Assembly (NCBI GenBank): GCA_046726015.1
Contig: JBKOZS010000088.1
Coordinates: 1 to 23,289, forward strand
DNA from: QHWT01 sp046726015
GTDB taxonomy: Bacteria > Acidobacteriota > Vicinamibacteria > Vicinamibacterales > 2-12-FULL-66-21
Direction: 5' to 3'
DNA length: 23,289 bases
In this document: positions 12,116 to 18,433 of the stretch, piece after piece
Layout of the letters: each line of letters opens with the position of its first letter
Numbering within the stretch: position 1 is the stretch's first letter
Program-made: the position numbers and the translations under genes
Notes under the pieces: generated by a model
The model's database searches: none
Told to the model about the DNA's origin: nothing
What the model saw: the letters and a program-made list of their open reading frames with translations, nothing else

Positions 12116-14261
12116 CAATCGCCACATCCCACGGCGCAAGCATGACGACCTGAGTTCTCCGCACCAGCGTGTTCGTCAAAACATCCAATCCATCTCCTGA
12201 CGGATACGAGAAGGACTGCTGCTGGCCGGAGAAGTTGAGGTAATAGTGCAGCGCCTTGCCTTGCGCATTGCGACCGTGACGTACCTTTATCGCCTCTGGC
12301 AGCCTCTGATCGGCGGTGCTCAGGCCGGCGCGTGACAGAACATCGCGAATGATCTCGCGCTGCAGGATGTCGGTGACGACGGTGGCCTCATATGTCAACG
12401 TGCCGGCGCCGTATTGGTTGCGCGTGATTGCGGGAAACCGCCAGTAGGGATGATCGAACGACGCGACGACGCCGGCGGTTTCCGGCATCAGGAACTCCTG
12501 CCACACTGATCCCTTGTTCTCGTCGCCTACCGCGTAAGCATCCGGTATCAGCCGCCGCGGCTCGGGAAGGCTCGTGAATTCCTGGTACCGGAATCCCGCG
12601 GCGGCACGCAGGGGACCCGGGGCCACCGCGTGCCGCACCGTTGAATACTGGTCGGTAAAGCCGCTCTTGAACGCCATCACGACATGGCCGCCGCCGCTGA
12701 CGAAATCAGCCACTCGCGTGAGCACTTCATCCGACGCACTGTAGAGCGGTGGCACCAATACAACCTTGTATTTCGACAGATTCACCGTGTCTGCCGGCAC
12801 GAAGTCCGGTTCCACGTTGAGTGCATACAGCGCGTTGTACATCTGATGCATGACGGTGGCGTAGTCCACGCGATCGCTGAACGGCATGTATTCGATCGCG
12901 TTAGCGGAGTCGCTGCTAAAGAGGATGGCGACCTCGCTGGTCTTGACGAGGTTCACCAGCGTCGGCCCAACCCGTTTCAGCTCACCGGCAACGCGCGACA
13001 CCTCAGCGTACGTGCGATTCGGCTCGAGATCGTGCGACAGCACACCCTTCCAGTAGGTCTCACGCCCGTAGTGCAGCGACGACCAGTGCCAGTACGCCAC
13101 CATATTGGCGCCCGCCGCGAGGTGGGCATACACCACCAGCCTGAGCTGACCGGGATACGGCGGATACTGCGTGCGCGAATCCCAGCCGATCGCCTGCGCG
13201 TTGGTTTCAGTGACGAGATAGTTTGCGTTCTTCAACGAACGAGCCAGGTCGCCGGTCAACCATATAGCGCGCGCGCTGAGACGATCCTGCGTTTCGAAGT
13301 ATGGGTTGACCGACGCGATATCCAGATGCCTGGCAATCGCCCATTGATCCAGGTTCGCATGAATCCCGCCGCTGAAGCACGTGGTGATGAATTGATCCGG
13401 GCGCCTGTACTCGCTGACGATCTGTGCCTGCCACGCAAGGTAGTCCGTCACCACGTCGTGCTGGAAGTTCTCCCATTCGAGCCGGTATCCCGGATTCAGA
13501 ATTCCATGAGGAGCCGGGAGCTCTTCCCACGTGTCGACGAGCTGACCCCAATAGGCAAGACCCCAGAGACGGTTGATGGCGTCCGGCGTTTCGTATTTGC
13601 GCTTCAGGCGATCGACGAACGCGGCAGTCGTGTGTTCGGTGGGCACACCGTTCGGAGCCGTTTCATTGTCGATCTGGTAGCCAATGACCGCGGGGTGATC
13701 CTTGAAATGTCCGACGATCTGTCGAATGACGCGTTCCGCGTATCGCCTGAAATGGGGATTGAGAAAATCATAATTCTGGCGTGGGCCGTAATGGCCTGGA
13801 GGCACAGCCGAGGGGTAGGTTGGCGCGTATGGATCGCCCAGCGGCGGCGACGGGCCGTAATGCGTGACGAGGATCTCGGGATGCTTGTGGTACAGCCAGG
13901 TTGGGATGGAGTAGGTCGGCGTTCCCAGGATGACCCGGATGCCGGCCGCGTGCAGGCGATCGAGCGTGCGCTCCATCCACGCAAACTGGAACTGGCCATC
14001 GCGCGGTTCCCAGCTGCTCCACGTGGACTCTCCAACGCGGACGACAGTGATGCCGGCTTTCTGCATCAGCGCGACATCCGTGTCGAGCCTCTCGTACGGC
14101 ATGTATTCGGGGTAGTACGCGGCGCCATACAGGATGGTGGGCATCCTGTTTGGAGCAAATGCTGCCGGCGCGTCATCGCGCCTGGCATCGGCTGGAACGA
14201 AACAGATGAAACAGACCGATGCGACCATGGAAAGGCCATGACTCCAATCCAAAGTGCGCAT
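12102..14261 (-). CDS. Glycoside hydrolase family 42 beta-galactosidase, probably exported
   Basis: The protein has 719 residues. A (beta/alpha)8 barrel (about 40-420) opens with YGAAYYPEYMP (45-55) and includes RVGESTWSSWEPRDGQF (75-91). The acid/base Glu is E200 in IGYQIDNET, and the nucleophile is E352 in YLVTETNAQ. The trimerisation domain (about 440-650, with SGGGHVVMAF) and a short beta domain at the end follow the GH42 plan. GH42 enzymes release terminal beta-galactosyl residues, and some act on arabino- or xylo-configured sugars. The first 26 residues include a hydrophobic stretch (about 9-22) and ADA before the mature part, suggesting export, whereas many GH42 enzymes are cytoplasmic. 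The ATG at 14261 is chosen over the ATG at 14630 because GGGAGGAG precedes it by four bases. It lies 56 bp after the TonB-dependent receptor, likely in the same operon. Confidence 0.88.
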   Translation of the reverse strand: MRTLDWSHGLSMVASVCFICFVPADARRDDAPAAFAPNRMPTILYGAAYYPEYMPYERLDTDVALMQKAGITVVRVGESTWSSWEPRDGQFQFAWMERTLDRLHAAGIRVILGTPTYSIPTWLYHKHPEILVTHYGPSPPLGDPYAPTYPSAVPPGHYGPRQNYDFLNPHFRRYAERVIRQIVGHFKDHPAVIGYQIDNETAPNGVPTEHTTAAFVDRLKRKYETPDAINRLWGLAYWGQLVDTWEELPAPHGILNPGYRLEWENFQHDVVTDYLAWQAQIVSEYRRPDQFITTCFSGGIHANLDQWAIARHLDIASVNPYFETQDRLSARAIWLTGDLARSLKNANYLVTETNAQAIGWDSRTQYPPYPGQLRLVVYAHLAAGANMVAYWHWSSLHYGRETYWKGVLSHDLEPNRTYAEVSRVAGELKRVGPTLVNLVKTSEVAILFSSDSANAIEYMPFSDRVDYATVMHQMYNALYALNVEPDFVPADTVNLSKYKVVLVPPLYSASDEVLTRVADFVSGGGHVVMAFKSGFTDQYSTVRHAVAPGPLRAAAGFRYQEFTSLPEPRRLIPDAYAVGDENKGSVWQEFLMPETAGVVASFDHPYWRFPAITRNQYGAGTLTYEATVVTDILQREIIRDVLSRAGLSTADQRLPEAIKVRHGRNAQGKALHYYLNFSGQQQSFSYPSGDGLDVLTNTLVRRTQVVMLAPWDVAIVMEQ

Positions 14262-14317
14262 CGGTCTCCTCCCGGCGGCGGTTGAGAGAGTCAGAGGCTG
14301 TTGGTGTGCGACCGCCG

Positions 14318-17300
14318 TCAGAAGTACAAGTGCAATCCAAGCTGAATCGTTCGATTCGCGAGCGCGGTTCTCGTAATACGCCCGAACGCCGCATTCGCGG
14401 GATCCGAGATCGGCTCGGCGAACTGCGGGTGGTTCAGCAGATTGAAGAAATCCGCGCGGAACTGGAGCCGGGTCTGATCGCCAGCCGGCAGTCTCAGATC
14501 CTTCTGCAGCGAGAAGTCGAGATTGTTGACGCCAGGATTGCGGATGTTCGCGAAGTACCGCGGAGCGTTGCCGAACGCCTTCTTCGTATCGGACGGCCCG
14601 GTCGGCGCGGGCAGCCCCGGCGCGGGACATGTCCCCGAGAAATCAAACGCGCCGGTGTCAAACCACTGCGCAATGGTCTGATTGAAGTTCGAAGGCAGAG
14701 GATCCCCAATCATCATCGGGCGATTCGAGATCGTGTGTGCGGCGTTGCAGAAGCCGTACGAGTTGTCCGTGATCCCGAAGGGGGACCCACTGCTCAGCGT
14801 ATAAACCGCGCTCGCGCGCCAGCCGCCGAGCACGTCGCTCATCACGCCATCGTTCAGATAGCGGCGTCCGCGGCCGAACGGCAACTCCACGATTGGTGCA
14901 ATCGTCAACCGCCGCGGTATGTCACCGGCGCTGACCGACCGGTCCGCGCTGCGGTTGTAGAAATCCTGTCCGAGGACGTCCAGGGACCAGAAGCCGCCCC
15001 AGTCCGAGGAGGAATCATCCTTCAACCTGCTCCACGTGAAATTCGCGAGCACTGAGAATCCCCGCATCAAGCGACGCTCGAACTTGGCCTGAAGCGACTG
15101 GTAATCCGAGCTCGAGAGCCCCCAGTAACCCGGCGTCACGACGAGATCGAAGAGGTTCCCGCCAGACGCGAGCACCTGCTGCGCGGCCAGTGGACAATAC
15201 GGGCTCGTGGTGGCGTCGTATCCGAGATCTGCCGTGGTCTGTGGTGTCTGCTGACAGATGTTGTAGGCGTAATTGACCGGCAGATGGCTGCCATGGCTGC
15301 CGACGTACGCGATCTGCGCGACCGTCGCGGCGCCAAGTTGCTTCTCGAGCGTGATGTTCCAGAGATGGAAGGATGGCGGCGTCTGCTCACGTGGCGCCCA
15401 CGATGAGAAAGACACGCGTCGATCGACAGGTATCGGGGCAGTGATCGCGGAGGGATCCGGGTTTGTGATGGCCGGAAGCGCACCCCAGTTCGTGCCGGCA
15501 GGGATGTTCGTCCTGGCCAGCAGGTTCGGACCTGGCTGTCCGTCGCCCGCGCGGCCGTGACCGACGGCGCTGGGATACATGATCCCGTATCCACTGCGGA
15601 TCACGACGCTCGGCACCGGCGTCCACGCGAGGCCGACGCGTGGAGCGAACTGCGCCCACGAGGGGTCGAACGTCGTATCCGGCGCGTTCACACCGAACTG
15701 CTCCCACACCGAGGTGAACGGATTGAAGAATGCCAGCCCGTTGTGTATTTCGCGGAACGACTGATCGTATTGCCATCTCAGGCCCAGGTTGAGCGTCAGC
15801 TTCGGCGAAATCGTGAAATCATCTTGCAGAAACAGGGCATAGCTCCAGGCCCGCGTCGAGACCATCGCGTTCTGAACCTCGACGCTTCCGTTGTTGATGA
15901 CGCCAAACAGGAAATCGGCAAAGGCATGGCCCGTCTGCGATCCCGTGAAGGCGAAGCTGCCCGCGGCACCGTTCGGCTGGTAGTTGTCGATCGCATAGCG
16001 GCGCGCTTCGGCGCCAGCCTTCAGATTGTGGCGGCCCACGAGCGTCGTGATCGTGTCACCGATCTGAATCGTCGTTGCCGGCTCGTACAGGATGGCACCG
16101 GTGCTGAATCCCTGGAACCCGGTGATGCTCACGCCGGGCGTGCCGCACTTCGTTCCACCAGCCGTGTCGGGGACTTCGGACAGGCATGCGGGAATACCGC
16201 TGATACCGAAATCGGAGCCGGATGCGAAACCTTGCCCGGGGTTCGTCCGGTGACCGATCCGGTGCATGTATCCAAACCTGAAGTTGTTGAGCAGCGTCGA
16301 CGTGAGCGTTCGGTTCCACCCTCCGGTAAACGCGTAATCGTTGGAGCGCTGGATTTGTTGTCCCTCCGGCGCGACGAGATTGCCGGGGTAGGAAATGTTG
16401 CGCGCCCACTGACGGTGGAACACGCCGGAGATCTGATCCGAGGCGGACAGCTGGTGATCGACGCGCGCGTTGAAGCGGTTCGTCGTGCTCTCGAACGGAT
16501 TGGGAAAGCTCACTTCGTTCGTGCCCGCAGCCGCGCCGGGCGCCTGTGACGAGGGCCACAACGGCATGTAGTTCTGTGCGATCGCGCTAATCTGCGCCGC
16601 CGGGATTCTGTTGAAAGGCACCGGCGTGCCGGTGCCGGGGAAGCGAATCTGCTGATTGGCATTCAGACAGGCGCCGCTTCCGTCGAACCCGGCGCTGCAC
16701 AGTGTCGAGAGATCGCCATTTCTGAATGCCGTGGTTGGCACCGTCACGCCGGTAACCGGACTGCTGCCGTCCGCGCGAATGCCTTGGTAGTCTGTGAAGA
16801 AGAACAGCTTGTTCCTGACGATGGGGCCGCCGATGGTCCCGCCGAACTCATTCTGATCGAACGGATTCTTCGGCCGGCTGCGATCCTCGAAATAGTTCCG
16901 CGCGTTCAGCCCGTCGTTGCGGTTGTAGACGTAGGCAGAACCCCGAAACGCGTTCGTGCCGGTCTTCGTGACGGCGATGAGGACGCCTCCGCCAGCCTTG
17001 CCGTACTCGGCAGACATGCTGTTGGTCTCAACCCTGAATTCCTGGATGGAATCGACGGCCGGATTGAGTGCCTGGCCGCCAAACACGGGAGCGGTGATCG
17101 TCGTGCCATCGAGAATGTAGTCCTGGTTACGCGGCCGGTCGCCATTGATCCGCAGGTTGCCGTTGTTGCCGCAGCCGTCGCACGCCGCCTGCTGTGAGAC
17201 GCCCGCCGCGAGCGGGATCAGGCTGAACAGGTTTCGACCGGTCGGCAGCTGCTCGATCTGCCGTTGCGTTACCGTCTGCCCGAGATTCGTCTGCTGCGTC

Positions 17301-17686
17301 TGGAGGAGGGGCGACTCAGCGACGACATTCACCGCTTCCGATGTCGACCCCACCTGCAGGACCATGTCGACGCGCGGGTTCGCGTTCACCTCGAGCGTGA
17401 TCGCCTCCGCGACCGCTGTCTTGAAGCCCGCCAGCGCCGCCTCTACCTTGTACACGCCTGGAATGAGATTCGTCGCGCTGTAGGTCCCTGCGACGTTCGT
17501 GGTGAGTGTCTTCGTGACTCTCGTGTCGACGTTGGTCACAGTGACCGTCGCACCGGCCAGCACGGCGCCGCTCGAATCGGTGACCGTTCCACTGACGACG
17601 CCGTAGACACCTTGCGCCGCGGCCGGCAGGCACCAGAGCGCAAGTATCGCCAGCGCGGTGGCGGCGGACATGGCTGCTCGTCTCAT
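14318..17686 (-). CDS. TonB-dependent receptor with carboxypeptidase regulatory-like domain (Oar-like)
   Basis: The protein has 1122 residues. A signal peptide (1-25, ending AAAQ) is followed by a carboxypeptidase-regulatory-like beta-sandwich (about 28-112, with VSGTVTDSSGAVLAGATVTV). Next is a plug domain (about 115-240) including NGDRPRNQDYILDG and EYGKAGGGV. The outer-membrane barrel runs to the last residue and begins FRGSAYVYNRNDGLNARN. The terminal strand ends in HLYF, with the aromatic last residue used by the BAM complex. Such receptors take up ligands across the outer membrane with TonB energy, and this architecture is expanded in Acidobacteriota. No SusD-like lipoprotein is adjacent. 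The downstream GH42 gene suggests an oligosaccharide ligand. The start at 17686 follows GGGAGGA, which lies within a potential 14-bp stem. It diverges from the two-component system. Confidence 0.9.
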   Translation of the reverse strand: MRRAAMSAATALAILALWCLPAAAQGVYGVVSGTVTDSSGAVLAGATVTVTNVDTRVTKTLTTNVAGTYSATNLIPGVYKVEAALAGFKTAVAEAITLEVNANPRVDMVLQVGSTSEAVNVVAESPLLQTQQTNLGQTVTQRQIEQLPTGRNLFSLIPLAAGVSQQAACDGCGNNGNLRINGDRPRNQDYILDGTTITAPVFGGQALNPAVDSIQEFRVETNSMSAEYGKAGGGVLIAVTKTGTNAFRGSAYVYNRNDGLNARNYFEDRSRPKNPFDQNEFGGTIGGPIVRNKLFFFTDYQGIRADGSSPVTGVTVPTTAFRNGDLSTLCSAGFDGSGACLNANQQIRFPGTGTPVPFNRIPAAQISAIAQNYMPLWPSSQAPGAAAGTNEVSFPNPFESTTNRFNARVDHQLSASDQISGVFHRQWARNISYPGNLVAPEGQQIQRSNDYAFTGGWNRTLTSTLLNNFRFGYMHRIGHRTNPGQGFASGSDFGISGIPACLSEVPDTAGGTKCGTPGVSITGFQGFSTGAILYEPATTIQIGDTITTLVGRHNLKAGAEARRYAIDNYQPNGAAGSFAFTGSQTGHAFADFLFGVINNGSVEVQNAMVSTRAWSYALFLQDDFTISPKLTLNLGLRWQYDQSFREIHNGLAFFNPFTSVWEQFGVNAPDTTFDPSWAQFAPRVGLAWTPVPSVVIRSGYGIMYPSAVGHGRAGDGQPGPNLLARTNIPAGTNWGALPAITNPDPSAITAPIPVDRRVSFSSWAPREQTPPSFHLWNITLEKQLGAATVAQIAYVGSHGSHLPVNYAYNICQQTPQTTADLGYDATTSPYCPLAAQQVLASGGNLFDLVVTPGYWGLSSSDYQSLQAKFERRLMRGFSVLANFTWSRLKDDSSSDWGGFWSLDVLGQDFYNRSADRSVSAGDIPRRLTIAPIVELPFGRGRRYLNDGVMSDVLGGWRASAVYTLSSGSPFGITDNSYGFCNAAHTISNRPMMIGDPLPSNFNQTIAQWFDTGAFDFSGTCPAPGLPAPTGPSDTKKAFGNAPRYFANIRNPGVNNLDFSLQKDLRLPAGDQTRLQFRADFFNLLNHPQFAEPISDPANAAFGRITRTALANRTIQLGLHLYF

Positions 17687-17687
17687 A

Positions 17688-17736
17688 GGTTTCCTCCCGC
17701 CGACACACCATAGGCGCGCGGGCGGGGGAGGAAACC
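17688..17736 (-). promoter_or_regulatory. SD-sequestering stem in TonB-dependent receptor leader
   Basis: GGTTTCCTCCCGCC (17688-17701) is complementary to 17721-17736, which reads as its reverse complement with two extra G bases. In the receptor mRNA this gives a 14-bp stem with a 2-nt bulge and a loop of about 19 nt. The stem holds the whole GGGAGGA Shine-Dalgarno sequence (17698-17692) and stops one base before the ATG. It could act as a translational switch or, as DNA, as an operator. Confidence 0.5.
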
Positions 17737-17750
17737 CTCCGAATGGAGGG
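17735..17750. promoter_or_regulatory. Perfect short palindrome in divergent receptor/two-component intergenic region
   Basis: CCCTCC (17735-17740) and GGAGGG (17745-17750) pair around GAAT. The palindrome abuts the receptor leader stem and shares the CCTCC/GGAGG sequence with it, so the two structures could be alternative pairings. It may equally be an operator for the divergent response regulator. Confidence 0.35.
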
Positions 17751-17787
17751 GGAGTGGCGTAGAATCAGGACGCAAAGACGGGGTGCG

Positions 17788-18417
17788 ATGGAAGCTGCCC
17801 GCATCCGCGTGATGATCGTGGACGATCACGAAGTCGTGCGGGCTGGTGTGTCTGCCGTTCTCGCACGTGAAGACTCCATGGTCGTCGTCGCTGAAGCCTC
17901 GTCCGGTACCGACGCGATCGGGCTGTTCAGGAAGCACCGGCCCGACGTAACCCTCCTCGATCTGTCCATGCCCGGCATGGACGGCCTCGCGACGCTGCGA
18001 GCCATCCGCGAGGAATTCCCCGACGGCCGTTTCATTGTCCTCACCGTGCATGCCGGCGACGAGGATGTCCATCGCGCACTTGATGCGGGAGCGCAGGGCT
18101 ACCTGCTGAAGACCGCGTCGAGTGTGGAACTCGTGAATACCGTCCGCGCCGTGCACGCCGGGCTGCGCCGCATTTCGCGCGAAGTGACGGACCGGATGAA
18201 GGAGTATCCGGTCGGCGTCCACCTCACGCCGCGCGAGATCGAGGTGCTGCAGCTGCTGACGCGCGGCCTGACCAATAACGAGATCGCGGCCGAACTGCAC
18301 GTCAGCGGAACGACCGCCAAGTGGTTCGTGAAGAACATCCTCGAAAAGCTTGGCGTGAGTGACCGCACCGCCGCGGTCACGACCGCATTCAAGCGCGGCA
18401 TCCTTCATCAGCCGTAA
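17788..18417 (+). CDS. NarL/FixJ-type response regulator
   Basis: The protein has 209 residues. The receiver domain (about 5-120) has the acidic pair D12/D13 (VDDHEVVRAG), phospho-acceptor D58 (LLDLSMPGMDG), T86 and K108. The LuxR-type helix-turn-helix is at about 144-203 (LTPREIEVLQLLTRGLTNNE, then KNILEKLGVSDRTAA). The recognition helix reads GTTAKWFVKN where most relatives have TVKTHVKN, so the DNA target is probably specialised. The ATG at 17788 is chosen over the ATG at 17743 because the receiver strand begins at once. It precedes its presumed kinase by 16 bp and diverges from the TonB-dependent receptor, which is its most likely target by position. Confidence 0.9.
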   Translation: MEAARIRVMIVDDHEVVRAGVSAVLAREDSMVVVAEASSGTDAIGLFRKHRPDVTLLDLSMPGMDGLATLRAIREEFPDGRFIVLTVHAGDEDVHRALDAGAQGYLLKTASSVELVNTVRAVHAGLRRISREVTDRMKEYPVGVHLTPREIEVLQLLTRGLTNNEIAAELHVSGTTAKWFVKNILEKLGVSDRTAAVTTAFKRGILHQP

Positions 18418-18433
18418 GCCGGACGCGCAAACC

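Noticed and set aside
12684..14285. 533-codon plus-strand open frame
   Set aside because: Antisense to the GH42 gene, whose catalytic residues and domain order are intact. The translation shows no family pattern.
14276..14317. CGGCGGT/ACCGCCG inverted repeat between receptor and GH42
   Set aside because: Only 7-bp arms with a 28-nt loop in GC-rich DNA, and it ends at the stop codon. Too weak to call a terminator or processing site.
14262..14630. Longer N-terminus for GH42
   Set aside because: It would overlap the end of the TonB-dependent receptor by more than 300 bp and lose the signal peptide. The ATG at 14261 has GGGAGGAG before it.
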